From: Actinomadura sp. BRA 177
Lineage (GTDB): Bacteria; Actinomycetota; Actinomycetes; Streptosporangiales; Streptosporangiaceae
Direction of reading: 5' to 3'
NCBI RefSeq assembly: GCF_013372625.1
Contig: NZ_JABXFD010000245.1
Coordinates: forward strand, 1 to 41,049
DNA length: 41,049 nt
In this document: positions 1 through 8,980 of the stretch, piece by piece
How the letters are laid out: the number at the start of each line of letters is the position of its first letter
How positions within the stretch are numbered: position 1 is the first letter of the stretch
The notes under the pieces: model-generated
The model's database searches: none
Seen by the model: only the letters and a program-made list of their open reading frames with translations
Told to the model about the DNA's origin: nothing
Made by a program: the position numbers and the translations under genes

Positions 1-2
1 TC

Positions 3-95
3 GCCAACGACGACCTCGACCGTTACTGGGCCTACCACCTGCGCCGAGAGCACGAACGCACCCATGACCAGCATGAATACGCACTCACCGCCTGA
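3..95 (+). CDS. C-terminal tail of a protein, possibly a transposase (5' partial)
   Basis: An open frame enters from the left edge and ends in TGA at 93-95, giving 30 residues beginning ANDDLDRYWAYHLRREHERT. The aromatic and charged composition (DRYWAYHLRREHERTH) resembles the tails of some actinobacterial transposases, and it lies directly before an integrase remnant. The fragment is too short to assign a family with any certainty. The start lies outside the window. Confidence 0.4.
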   Translation, partial: ANDDLDRYWAYHLRREHERTHDQHEYALTA

Positions 96-124
96 CCGGC
101 ACGCTCACTGAAAACGAGCTACAC

Positions 125-598
125 CCATCACGGCTTCACCCCGTGAATGGACACGCCAGATCGCCCAGCCGAACATCCGAAAAGTGCGGTCATGGACCTT
201 CAGGACGCCGGCTGCCGGGCACGGTTCCTGATCCGGGACCGGGACGGCAAGTTCCCGACCTGTTGGCCGCGATCCTGGCCGGTACCGGCGTCCAGACGGT
301 GCTGACCGGGGGTGCGGATGCCGAGGATGAACGCAGTGATGGAGCGATGGGTGCAGACATGCCGCCGTGAGTTCCTGAACCGCACGTTGATGTGGAACCA
401 GCGGCACCTGCTCCACGCCCTCCGCCAGTTCGAGACCTTCTACAACGAGCATTGCCCGCATCAGGGCATCGCCAACGCCCGCCCGTTGAAGCCGCTGCCT
501 TCACCGATCAACGAAACAGACCAGATCGCCCACCTGAGCATCCGAAGAAGGTCAACGTCTGTGCGGAATCCTCAATGAGTACGAGCATGCCGCTTGAC
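125..598 (+). pseudogene. Degenerate DDE integrase / IS transposase remnant (rve core, C-terminal half)
   Basis: Three forward frames must be joined to read a typical actinobacterial integrase-core transposase. The first frame gives MDLQDAGCRARFLIRDRDGK up to about 253, containing the catalytic Asp region RDRDGKF. The second gives DLLAAILAGTGVQTVLTG at about 258-310. The third gives RMPRMNAVMERWVQTCRRE and FYNEHCPHQGIANARP to about 560, containing the catalytic Glu region. A final shift restores the expected tail GILNEYEHAA ending at 598. At least three single-base shifts are therefore present and no intact product is possible. The N-terminal half is missing or unrecognisable before 125. It marks past mobile-element activity at the edge of the accessory block. 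Confidence 0.8.
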
Positions 599-713
599 CT
601 GCGCGGACGAAATTTTCGGTAGGGACAGTGCTCGGCTCGCCGAGATGGTCGGGCTGTAAGCCTGGCTCCTCGGGTGGTGGGGTTCCGGTCGGCGCGAGAC
701 TCCCGGAATGTTC

Positions 714-1562
714 TCATGTCCCCTTGCGGAAGCGTGCGGTCGCGGCGCGGCCGGGATCCGTGCGGTCCAGGTTCAGCCGGGCGTACAAGTCGGGCAGGAA
801 GACGTCCACGATCGACTCCGCCGTCGTGGCGACGGACGCGATGGCGCTGCGGCCGAGCAGCATCGCCGCCAGGGCGGTTCCGGCGGCGATGATCAGCGCG
901 GGCCACCACCACAGGCCCACGACCGCGTAGAGGAATCCCCAGGCGCCCGTCGCGGTCGCCCGGTGCCAGGCCGCGGAGGCGGCCCGGTACTCGGCCTGCG
1001 CGGGGTCCGGGAGGAGTAGCCAGAGACGGGGCCAGGCCGAGAAGAGGTCCAGTCCGTACTGCTGCCCGACCCTGGTCTCCACGGCGGCGATGCGGTCACC
1101 CGCCTGCGTCGGCCGGCACGGCGGCGCCAGCGAGATCCGGTTGCGTTCGAGTGAGTAGCGGGCGTAGCCGTCCTCGTTCCCGACGCGCCGGGCCTCGGCC
1201 GCCTCGGTGTTCAGCGCCGACCACGCCCTTCTGCGCCGCGCTGTCAGCCGAGACGCGAGGCGGTCCGGCCAGTGGACCCCGAGCCAAAGCGACCCGAGCC
1301 GGTCGCCAAGGAGAGCGGCGCCGGCGTGCGCCGCGAAGACCGCGGACAGCGCCACCGCGACGGCGGTGACCGCCGCTAGGAAGCCCTTCGCCTGCACGCG
1401 TGCGTGCGCGTCTCCGATGATCTCCAGGACGTGCTCGGCGTCGAGCGCCCGGGCGTGCCCGGCGATGACGCCAAAAGCGGCGACGGCCAGCCACACGCAG
1501 GCAGGCCACAGCGCCGGAAGTGCCGCAGCCGAAGGCCGGTCCAGGCCGGGTTCCTGGAGCAC
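714..1562 (-). CDS. Predicted integral membrane protein of unknown function
   Basis: The protein has 282 residues. Hydrophobic segments lie near residues 15-34 (ALPALWPACVWLAVAAFGVI), 60-85 (LAAVTAVAVALSAVFAAHAG) and 205-235 (GFLYAVVGLWWWPALIIAAG), with a soluble Arg-rich part between the second and third. No catalytic motif was recognised. The GTG start at 1562 is preceded by GGAG nine bases upstream, inside the stop region of the kinase-like gene, which ends only 6 bases away. The two are almost certainly one transcript with translational coupling, so this is the likely membrane partner of the kinase-fold protein. The function cannot be stated. Confidence 0.75.
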   Translation of the reverse strand: MLQEPGLDRPSAAALPALWPACVWLAVAAFGVIAGHARALDAEHVLEIIGDAHARVQAKGFLAAVTAVAVALSAVFAAHAGAALLGDRLGSLWLGVHWPDRLASRLTARRRRAWSALNTEAAEARRVGNEDGYARYSLERNRISLAPPCRPTQAGDRIAAVETRVGQQYGLDLFSAWPRLWLLLPDPAQAEYRAASAAWHRATATGAWGFLYAVVGLWWWPALIIAAGTALAAMLLGRSAIASVATTAESIVDVFLPDLYARLNLDRTDPGRAATARFRKGT

Positions 1563-1568
1563 GCGGGG

Positions 1569-3197
1569 TTACTCCGATCGCAGCGGCATGGGCGCGGAGC
1601 GCAGTGCGCACCGGGGGACGGGGCCGCTCGGCATGCGCGGTTCCCTTCGGGGGCAGTGGCCGCCGTCGCATCCGTGGAACTCACCGGACAGCGGCCGTCC
1701 CTGCCCCAGGCCAGGGACGTCGATCCGCAGGATGTCGCTCCCGCCGAGCTTGCGAACGAAATGGGCGAAACCGTCTTCGCGGTCCTCGCCGAGCTGAGCC
1801 GAGGTGACCAGCGCGTCGAGCTCCCCGGCCAGCCCCGCCTCGGCCGCGAGCCGGCGCAGTGTCGGGCGGTACTCGCAGAGCTGCGCGATCCAGATGCGGC
1901 TGGGCTCGCTGACGGCGGGGTCGTGCGCCGCGGGCGCCGTCCGCGCCGGGACCGCCGCCGGGGTGCGCGGCAGGCTCTCCCGCAGGGCGTGCCCGGCCAG
2001 GCGCAGGAACCAGCGTCGCGCGACGGCGTTCGTCGACCGGCGTCCGATGAAGACCAGCGCGTTGCCCGCGAGGGACAGGCGGGTCTGGTCGTCCCACGCG
2101 TCGGGCAGTGCGCGTTTCAGGAGCCAGTCGTGTCCGGCCGCGCGGATCTCGGTCAGGAAGACCCGGATCCATCCGGGCAGCTGGCCCGCACCGCGTCCGC
2201 TGTCCCCATCGACCAGGACGCGAATGAGGGCGGTGCGCTGGACGGGGGAGAGGCCGGTCAGCGTCCGCGCGATGACGTACAGCATGAGGTGGGTGGCGTC
2301 CCGGGCGAGCGGCGCCCGGGCGGAGTACTTGGCCAGGTCCACGAGCCAGTAGCCGTCAGGGGCTGGCGACGGCTCCAGGCGCAGCAGGATGTTCTCGGTG
2401 TGCAGATCCCCGTGTGTCTTGCCGCACAGGGCGTTGACCACGGAGTCCGCGCCGACGGGCTTGTCCGCGGCAGGATCCTCGGCCAGCAGGGCGAGCGGGT
2501 TCGGCAGCGACGCCTCGTCTTCGTCGAAGTAGAGGTAAGCGTCGACGGCCGTCGCCATGAGGTCGCGCAGCCTCCCGGGCCGGTGGAGCCGAGGGCCGAC
2601 GTGCTGCCGGACGTACTCGGCCGCGGTCATGGGAGCCTGACGGGGAATGACCGCCCAGTCGCGCAAGGTCGAGTGGACGACCGTCCGGCATGCCCGCGCG
2701 AACGCCTCGGTGTCGGCGTCGGTGGCGTCGGTGCCGGTCGCGGCGTCGAGTAGCCGGGTCAGCACCCCGTAGGTGCGCATGCTGCCGCCGGCGACCTCCT
2801 GGAAGACGATCCAGCGGCCGTCCCCGACGGCGATCGGCTGGTGAACGGCGGTGGCCAGGTGCTCGCGGGCGAAGTCGGGCGAATCGGCCCGGGCCTTCTT
2901 TTGCTGGGTGTACTCCGGGCACTCGAAATCCCCCTCTTCGTCGATCTTGAGAACGAGTTGCCGGGCGCCCTCGAACTCGTTCTCCTCGTCCACGACGGCG
3001 ACGACGGCCCCGGACTTTCCGTTGTTCATCCAGCGGTCCAGCCGGAAGGCCGATCCCTCCATCCTGGCCCAGCCCGACAACGCCGCCTTCGCGGCGCGGT
3101 CGAGCCCGGAGGCGAGCGCATCGTCCAGGAAACCGTGCGACACAGAGACCTCCCCCGTCACCCTCCCGGCCCGGAACCGGAGCTGCCATTGTCCCAT
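1569..3197 (-). CDS. Kinase-fold (APH/TCAD9-like) protein of a putative conflict system
   Basis: About 542 residues from ATG 3197. The central part carries a protein-kinase/APH-type catalytic loop, KTHGDLHTENILLRLE (Asp about 264), followed by WLVDLAKYSARAPLARDATH, where the metal-binding Asp of the DFG-like position sits. This arrangement resembles the phosphotransferase-like ternary-complex-associated domains described in bacterial NTPase/effector systems, but the exact domain family is my inference. The N-terminal about 120 residues hold an acidic patch (AVVDEENEFEGARQ) and the C-terminal 150 residues are Arg/Pro-rich. It is divergent from the TPR-CHAT gene. The start is uncertain: the frame stays open to 3362, overlapping the CHAT gene by 38 bases, and ATG 3230 has a weak GGAA upstream but lies inside an inverted repeat. 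It is probably co-transcribed with the membrane gene at 714-1562. Confidence 0.75.
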   Translation of the reverse strand: MGQWQLRFRAGRVTGEVSVSHGFLDDALASGLDRAAKAALSGWARMEGSAFRLDRWMNNGKSGAVVAVVDEENEFEGARQLVLKIDEEGDFECPEYTQQKKARADSPDFAREHLATAVHQPIAVGDGRWIVFQEVAGGSMRTYGVLTRLLDAATGTDATDADTEAFARACRTVVHSTLRDWAVIPRQAPMTAAEYVRQHVGPRLHRPGRLRDLMATAVDAYLYFDEDEASLPNPLALLAEDPAADKPVGADSVVNALCGKTHGDLHTENILLRLEPSPAPDGYWLVDLAKYSARAPLARDATHLMLYVIARTLTGLSPVQRTALIRVLVDGDSGRGAGQLPGWIRVFLTEIRAAGHDWLLKRALPDAWDDQTRLSLAGNALVFIGRRSTNAVARRWFLRLAGHALRESLPRTPAAVPARTAPAAHDPAVSEPSRIWIAQLCEYRPTLRRLAAEAGLAGELDALVTSAQLGEDREDGFAHFVRKLGGSDILRIDVPGLGQGRPLSGEFHGCDGGHCPRREPRMPSGPVPRCALRSAPMPLRSE

Positions 3198-3222
3198 CGC
3201 CGAGAACGGATCTGCGCACGAT

Positions 3223-3274
3223 CGGAACATTTCGATTCCGGCCGGTGGGGACGAAACGGTCGGGTAATGTTCCG
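3223..3274. promoter_or_regulatory. Divergent promoter region with a 9-bp inverted repeat
   Basis: CGGAACATT at 3223-3231 and its exact reverse complement AATGTTCCG at 3266-3274 are separated by 34 bases. A smaller inner pair, TTTCG at 3230-3234 and CGAAA at 3252-3256, is nested inside. The pair lies between the start of the minus-strand kinase-like gene and the plus-strand TPR-CHAT gene, where a shared operator would be expected. The arms are about 43 bp apart centre to centre, close to four helical turns. No convincing -35/-10 pair was found, so a regulatory role is inference. Confidence 0.4.
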
Positions 3275-3324
3275 CGAGCACGAACCGGCGAGCGGCCGGT
3301 GAATCGGCATCGCGGTGGGCGATC

Positions 3325-6300
3325 GTGACAATGGACGACTTCGACGAAGTGGAACGGCTCACCGTGTCCGCCTACACCGATGCGGACCCGAGTCTCGCCG
3401 ACGAGTTGCGCGTCCGGGTACGCGCCCGTCCGGCACCGGTCTCGGCCCGCGGGTGCTCCGTGCTGGGCAACGCGCTCATGGTCGTCTACCGGCTGCTCCA
3501 CGACCCGGCGGCCCTATCGGAGGCCCTGCCGCTCCTGCGGCGGGCCCACCGGCTCGAACCGTCGGCTTCCCGCGCGGCCAACCTCTCCGCCGCGTTGCAG
3601 GAGCTCGCCGACTTCCCTGGCAACCGGGCCCGCTCGTCGCGCGGCTCGCTGCGTGCCGAGGCACGCGCTCTGCTCGTCGAGGCGCTGGCAGAGGTGACCC
3701 CGGACGATCCGCGCTGGTCCGGCCGGTCCCTCTCGCTGCTCTCCCTGATGATCGACGAGGCCGCTCACACTGACACCACCGACATCGGCGACTGCATCGA
3801 CCTCGGTGAACGCGTCCTGGAGGCCGCGCGCGCCCACGGCGGGGAGACGGCGGAGGCGGCGAATCTGCTGGGGTCGGCCTACCGCGTCGCCGCGGACCAG
3901 GGCCACCCGCGCGGTGACCTCGACCGGGCCGTGGCGCTGCTGTACGACGCGCTTGAAGGCACGCCGGAGGGCCATCCCGACCGGCCGATCCGGGCCTCGA
4001 ACCTCGGTACCGCCCTGATGGAGCGGTTCGACGCCACGGGACGCGATGTCATTGACCTGTCGGAGGCCGTCACACTGACCCGCCAGGCGCATAACGCCCT
4101 TCCGCCCACATACCCGGGTCGTTTCCAGGCGGCCAACAATCTGCTCAACGCGCTGCTGCTGCGGTGGGCGTACACCGGCGGAGAGGCCGACGCAGCCGAG
4201 GCGTTCCGGCTCGGCGACGAGGCGCGCCGCGACGTCGCGGAGGGGGATGAGCTGTATCCCGTCGTGATGTCCAACGCCGGCCTGGCGGCGCGCGCCCATT
4301 TCATCGCGACCGGACGGGACGAGTACCTCGGCGCCGCCGTCGAGTGGCACATGGCCGCGGTCCGCGACTCGAGCCCCGACGACCCGGGACGGGCCGGGCG
4401 GTTCGCCGGCCTCGCACTCGTCCTCGGCGACCTGTACCACCACACCGGGGACCCCGACGTCCTCACCGCGGCCCTGCGAACGGGGAGGGCGGCGATCCCC
4501 GACGCGCACGCCCCCGCCTACGAGGCCGCCGGGCTGCTGTCCAATCTGGCGAACCTCCACCATGACGGCTATCTGCGCAGCGGGCGGCTCGCCGACCTGG
4601 AGGAGGCCGCGCGCCTGCACAGGGCGGGCCTGCGCACGCTGCCGGACGCGCACCCGCTGGCCGCCTCGCTGCTCAACAACGCCGGAATCACGCTGACCGA
4701 CCGGTACGAGCGGTTCGGCGACGCCGCCGACCTCCTCCAGGCGCTGGAGGCCTTCGACCGGTCGGTCGGCGCCTCGCGTCCCCGATCACCGGACCTGCCC
4801 GCGCGTAAGATCAACTTCGCCTCGGCGTGCCACCGGCTGTTCGAGATTTCCACCGACGGAGAACCGCTCGACCTCGCGCTCCGCCTCGCGAAGGAGGCGC
4901 GCGAGGAGGCGCGGGACGAGCGGACGCGGGCGGTCGCCGAGGGCACGTACGCGGACGTTCTGATCACCCGCCTGCTGCGGCTGAACGATCGCGAGGCCGC
5001 GGCGGCGCTGGCCGCACTGCCACCGCTCGCCGCATCGGGACCGCCCTCGGCCCGCCCCGGCCGACTGCTGCGCGAGGGCACCGTCCGGCGGATCCTCGGC
5101 GCACCCGGCTCGGAGGAGCGGCTGCTCCAGGCCTGCGAGGAGGGGCTGGAGCACCGGCCGGCGGTCACGCTGACCGCGGCGAGGCAACTGGCCATGCACG
5201 CGCTGGAAGCATCCGCCGAGGGCGACCGCACCGCGAGCGCCCAAACCGCGGGTGAGCTGGCCGAGACGGCTCTCGCGCACGGCTCGGCCGCGCTCGATCT
5301 GCTGGCCGAGCAGCCGACCGTGCGGCAGGAACTGGCCTGGCGACAGGAGGCGCGGGGACTGGCCGCCGCCGTGGCGCAGACCCGCCTCCTCGCGGGCGAC
5401 GCGGCCGGAGCGCTGCGCGCCCACGAGACCGGCCACGGAGTGATTCTCGGGCGGCGCCTCGCCATGCCGGCGCCGCAGGGCACCGCGACGCAGGACACCG
5501 GTGCCGACGCAGACCCGGGGGCGACCGTCGTCGCGCTGTGGTCGACGCCGCACGGCGGCGGAGCCGCGGTCGCCAGGCCGGGCGAGTCTCCGGTCCCGCT
5601 TCTCCTGCCGGAGTTCACCGACGACCTGGTGACCTCCTGGACGTACAAGCTCAGGGCTGCGGCGCCGTTGGGCGGTGCGGCGCTGGCGTCCGTCCTGGAG
5701 GGCCTGCTGCCCCAGCTCGCCGCGCTGGTGACCGAACCGGTCAGCCGGCTCCTGGGCGAAGGGGAGCCGGTCGTGATCTCGGCGGCGGGACTCGCGGCCC
5801 TGCTTCCCTATGCGGCGGGGAACACCTGCGATGGGCTGCGGTTTGTCCAGCGGCATCCGGTGCGGTGCGCGACCACCCGGCAGGTGGCCCGCTGGGCGGA
5901 GGCGACCGCGGCGCGGCGTCGCCCCGACCGCGCCCGTGCGTGGTCGTTCGCGGCCCCGCTGCCGTCGAGCCGTCCCGAACTGCTGGCCGCGGCCGAGGAG
6001 GGGGAGCGGTTCGCCGATGCCCCGCGCCGGCTCGTCGGTGAGGCAGCGACGGTGGAGGCCGCGGCCGCCGCTCTGCCCGAGGCGACCCTGCTGCACTTCG
6101 CCTGCCACGCCGGGCTGGGGACGACCGATCCGCTGGCGAACCATCTGCTCCTCGCCGGGGACGCGCCGTGGTACGGCGACGCGATCGCCGATGCCCGGAC
6201 GGAGTCGGTGCGGCTGGTCGTCCTGTCCGCCTGCGGCACCGCCGACGTCGGACACGAGCACGCGCTGGAGGGGCTCGGCCTCGCCGGCGCCTTCCACCTG

Positions 6301-6492
6301 GCCGGCGTGCCCGGGGTCGTCGCGTCCCTGTGGCCCACCGGAGACCGCGTCGGAGCCGAGCTGATGACACGACTCGCCGGTGAGCTGGATGACGGCCGGG
6401 AACCGGTGGACGCGCTGCGCGCCGCCATGCTCGCCGAGGCGGACGGAAGCTCGGTGGCGGCGTGGGCGCCGTACGTGCTGCTGGGCGCCTGA
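3325..6492 (+). CDS. TPR-CHAT protein (caspase-like protease domain)
   Basis: The protein has 1055 residues. The first about 600 residues are helical, TPR-like repeats with recurring patterns such as ASNLGTALMERFDATGRD and LLSNLANLHHDGYLRSGRL. The last about 280 residues form a CHAT domain: HFACH (catalytic His about 928), VVLSACGT (catalytic Cys about 970), then GLAGAFHLAGVPGVVASLWP, the usual CHAT ending. CHAT proteins are separase/caspase-like proteases; in bacteria many are effectors activated by NTPase or sensor partners. The GTG start at 3325 has GGTGGG eight bases upstream, and ATG 3331 is an alternative. It stands divergent from the kinase-fold gene and is followed 64 bases later by an NB-ARC gene, which could be its activator. 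The substrate is unknown. Confidence 0.9.
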   Translation: MTMDDFDEVERLTVSAYTDADPSLADELRVRVRARPAPVSARGCSVLGNALMVVYRLLHDPAALSEALPLLRRAHRLEPSASRAANLSAALQELADFPGNRARSSRGSLRAEARALLVEALAEVTPDDPRWSGRSLSLLSLMIDEAAHTDTTDIGDCIDLGERVLEAARAHGGETAEAANLLGSAYRVAADQGHPRGDLDRAVALLYDALEGTPEGHPDRPIRASNLGTALMERFDATGRDVIDLSEAVTLTRQAHNALPPTYPGRFQAANNLLNALLLRWAYTGGEADAAEAFRLGDEARRDVAEGDELYPVVMSNAGLAARAHFIATGRDEYLGAAVEWHMAAVRDSSPDDPGRAGRFAGLALVLGDLYHHTGDPDVLTAALRTGRAAIPDAHAPAYEAAGLLSNLANLHHDGYLRSGRLADLEEAARLHRAGLRTLPDAHPLAASLLNNAGITLTDRYERFGDAADLLQALEAFDRSVGASRPRSPDLPARKINFASACHRLFEISTDGEPLDLALRLAKEAREEARDERTRAVAEGTYADVLITRLLRLNDREAAAALAALPPLAASGPPSARPGRLLREGTVRRILGAPGSEERLLQACEEGLEHRPAVTLTAARQLAMHALEASAEGDRTASAQTAGELAETALAHGSAALDLLAEQPTVRQELAWRQEARGLAAAVAQTRLLAGDAAGALRAHETGHGVILGRRLAMPAPQGTATQDTGADADPGATVVALWSTPHGGGAAVARPGESPVPLLLPEFTDDLVTSWTYKLRAAAPLGGAALASVLEGLLPQLAALVTEPVSRLLGEGEPVVISAAGLAALLPYAAGNTCDGLRFVQRHPVRCATTRQVARWAEATAARRRPDRARAWSFAAPLPSSRPELLAAAEEGERFADAPRRLVGEAATVEAAAAALPEATLLHFACHAGLGTTDPLANHLLLAGDAPWYGDAIADARTESVRLVVLSACGTADVGHEHALEGLGLAGAFHLAGVPGVVASLWPTGDRVGAELMTRLAGELDDGREPVDALRAAMLAEADGSSVAAWAPYVLLGA

Positions 6493-6544
6493 CCGGCTGC
6501 GGACATGCGCCCGCGTCTCGGGCCGGAGCGTGCCGCGACCTCCT

Positions 6545-6550
6545 TACATT
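6545..6550 (+). promoter_or_regulatory. Possible -10 element for a leaderless transcript of the NB-ARC gene
   Basis: TACATT at 6545-6550 lies 6 bases before GTG 6557, and no Shine-Dalgarno sequence is visible. That geometry fits actinobacterial leaderless mRNAs. No clear -35 hexamer is present. Confidence 0.3.
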
Positions 6551-6556
6551 GGTCAG

Positions 6557-8980
6557 GTGTTAGAGGGAACGACGGGGCGGTTCTTCCTCACCAAGAACGA
6601 CTTCGCGGCGGAACTGGCGCGCTTGAAACGCCGCGCCGGGCTCTCCGTCCGCGAACTGTCCGACGCGACCAGCATTCCCTCGGCGACCCTCGGCGGGTAC
6701 CTCGCGGGCCGGCATCTCCCGCCGCTCAGATCGCCCAACCTCGACGCGTTCCTGGACGTGTGCGGAGCGTCCCGGGAGGAGCGGGACGCATTGACCGCGA
6801 GCCTGAACTTCCTGCGCCGGGGGAGTCTCCAGCCCGTCGGCGGCACGGGCACGGCCGAACCCGACCCGGGCCCCGTCCTGTCCCTTCGCCCGCCGCTCGG
6901 ACGGCTGGCTGTGGGCCCGCGGATCCGCGGGCGCGAGGCTCTGCTGGCGTCGCTGGGCCGGCGGCTCGGGCAGCGGCTGGCCGGGGGCGGCGGGGTCCCG
7001 GTCCACGTCCTGTACGGGCTCGGCGGCTCGGGCAAGACCACGGTCGCGCTTCGTGTCGCGGCCGCGTTCGACCGCGGCCGGCGCGTCTGGTGGGTCAACG
7101 GGACCGACCCGGCGGCGCTCGGCCGGGGCATGGCCGAGATCGCCTACGAACTCGGTGGCAGCCGCCGCCTGCGCACCGGGCCCGACCAGGTGTGGCGGCT
7201 GCTGGAGGCGGCGCGCGGACCGTGGCTGCTCATCATCGACGGCGTCGAGGACCCGCAGGCGGTGCTGTGCCCGGACGGCGGCGCGATCACCGACGGCGTC
7301 GGCTGGCTGCGCCCGGTGACGCGGGCGGCCGGCGCCGTCCTAGTGACCACGAGCGACGGCAGCGCCGCGTCGTGGGCCGGCCCGGCGCCCTGGCTGCGGA
7401 TGCGCCGGGTCGGGCCGCTCGGACGAGGCGACGGCGCGCTCGTCCTGACCGAACTCGGGGGACGCGCCGCGGGCTCCCGGGCCGCCGCGGAGGCGCTCTC
7501 CGAGCGGCTGGGCGGGCTGCCGCTGGCCCTGCGTCTGATCGGACGCCTCATCGCCCAGGCCCGCGCGTTGCCCGAGGCCTTCAGCGTCCCGTGCCGTACC
7601 TTCGACGCGTGCGGCGCCGAGTTCGACGTCGGCCGGCACGAGGACGTCTTCGCCGAGGCACGGGCCGCGGCGCCGGACGGCCGCCGAACCCCGGGGAAGA
7701 TCGCCCGCTGGGCCTGGGAGCGCTCCGTGGACCTCCTTTCCGCCCACGGCGACCCCGAGACGTGCGCGCTCCTGTTCACCCTGACGTGCTTCACCTCCGC
7801 TCCGATCCCGCACGCCGTGCTGCGCTCCGATCTGCTGTCGGCCTCGCCGCTCTTCCCCGCCATGACCGAGCACCGCGTGTGGCGGGCGCTGACCACGCTG
7901 GCCGACTTCGGGCTGATCGAGCGGTTCGAAGAGCCGCACTTGCTCATCACTCTGCACCCGCTGGTGATCGACGCCTGCCGGCGCGACTCCCGGTTCCTGG
8001 ACCGGCTCGATGACCACGTTCTGCTGGCCGCCGGCCTGCTCGCCGCCGCCGCGGCCGCGCAGGGCGCCCCCGGATCGGGCGACCCGCGCGACCCGGCGTC
8101 CTGGCCCACCTGGGCCCTCATCGTCGACCACTGCCTCGGGCCCGTGGAGGCCGCCGCCGGGCATCCCGTGCTGGCCAAGGTTCTGCACCCCGCCCGCAGG
8201 GCCGTCGAGTACCTGCGGGCATCCGGGGACCTGGCGCGCGCCGAGGTGACGGCCCGCACCGCCGTCTGCCTCGCCCTGACCGCGCTCGGCGACGACCACC
8301 CGGGCGTCCTCGGCCTCGCCCATGAGCACCACCGCATCCAGTACGGACTCGGCCGGCTCGCCGAGGCCGCCGAGGGATTCGACGCCGTGATCGAGATGCG
8401 CGGCCGCGTCCTCGGCCCGCGTCACCCGGACACGCTGATGAGCCGGCACTACCGAGCGAGGGTCGCCCGCGATATGGGCGACGGGGAACGCGCCGAGGAG
8501 GTGTTCGCCCAGGTGCTGGCCCTACGCGAGCAGGTGCTCGGCGAGGGCCACCGCGACACCCTGACGAGCCGGAACAACCTCGCCACCGTCCTCGCCGAGC
8601 GCGGCCGGCTGGACGAGGCTGAGGAGATGCTGCGCGACGTCCTGCACCGCAGGGAGCGCGCGCTCGGTGCGGAGCATCCCGCAACGCTTGTCACACTCCA
8701 GCACCTCGCCCGCCTCCGCCTGGACCGGGGCGAGGAGGCCGCGGCCGTCGCCGAGATCGACCGGCTGGCGGTGCTGACCCGGCGGGTGCTCGGCGCGGAG
8801 CACCCGCGCACACTCGCGGCCCGGCACCTGCACGCCGTCGCACTCCGGGCCGCAGGCCGGCCGCAGGAGGCGGACGATCTGCTGCGTGACGTCCTCGACG
8901 TGCGCAGCCGGGTGCTCGGCGACGACCACCCCGCCACGGGTGCGACCCGCAAAGAGTTGCGGCGGACGCCCGGCCGATGA
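6557..8980 (+). CDS. Xre-HTH / NB-ARC / TPR protein (NLR-like STAND NTPase)
   Basis: About 807 residues from GTG 6557. Residues about 10-85 form an Xre-type helix-turn-helix (FAAELARLKRRAGLSVREL, then ATSIPSATLGGYLAGRHLPP). The NB-ARC NTPase follows, with Walker A GLGGSGKTT (Lys about 160) and Walker B WLLIIDGVED. A winged-helix-like section precedes about five kinesin-light-chain-type TPRs with the recurrent spacer LG(D/A/E)xHP, for example VLGPRHPDTL and ALGAEHPATL. Members of this architecture act as signal-responsive regulators or immune sensors; the HTH suggests DNA binding or a protein adaptor role. The start is chosen because the HTH begins immediately after it; the frame upstream overlaps the CHAT gene and looks non-coding. 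Its position just after the CHAT gene suggests sensor-effector pairing, but that is inference. Confidence 0.88.
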   Translation: MLEGTTGRFFLTKNDFAAELARLKRRAGLSVRELSDATSIPSATLGGYLAGRHLPPLRSPNLDAFLDVCGASREERDALTASLNFLRRGSLQPVGGTGTAEPDPGPVLSLRPPLGRLAVGPRIRGREALLASLGRRLGQRLAGGGGVPVHVLYGLGGSGKTTVALRVAAAFDRGRRVWWVNGTDPAALGRGMAEIAYELGGSRRLRTGPDQVWRLLEAARGPWLLIIDGVEDPQAVLCPDGGAITDGVGWLRPVTRAAGAVLVTTSDGSAASWAGPAPWLRMRRVGPLGRGDGALVLTELGGRAAGSRAAAEALSERLGGLPLALRLIGRLIAQARALPEAFSVPCRTFDACGAEFDVGRHEDVFAEARAAAPDGRRTPGKIARWAWERSVDLLSAHGDPETCALLFTLTCFTSAPIPHAVLRSDLLSASPLFPAMTEHRVWRALTTLADFGLIERFEEPHLLITLHPLVIDACRRDSRFLDRLDDHVLLAAGLLAAAAAAQGAPGSGDPRDPASWPTWALIVDHCLGPVEAAAGHPVLAKVLHPARRAVEYLRASGDLARAEVTARTAVCLALTALGDDHPGVLGLAHEHHRIQYGLGRLAEAAEGFDAVIEMRGRVLGPRHPDTLMSRHYRARVARDMGDGERAEEVFAQVLALREQVLGEGHRDTLTSRNNLATVLAERGRLDEAEEMLRDVLHRRERALGAEHPATLVTLQHLARLRLDRGEEAAAVAEIDRLAVLTRRVLGAEHPRTLAARHLHAVALRAAGRPQEADDLLRDVLDVRSRVLGDDHPATGATRKELRRTPGR

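Noticed and set aside
4786..6297. Long minus-strand open frame (about 500 codons) opposite the TPR-CHAT gene
   Set aside because: Arg/Gly/Pro-rich low-complexity translation, antisense to a clear CHAT domain; a GC-rich shadow frame.
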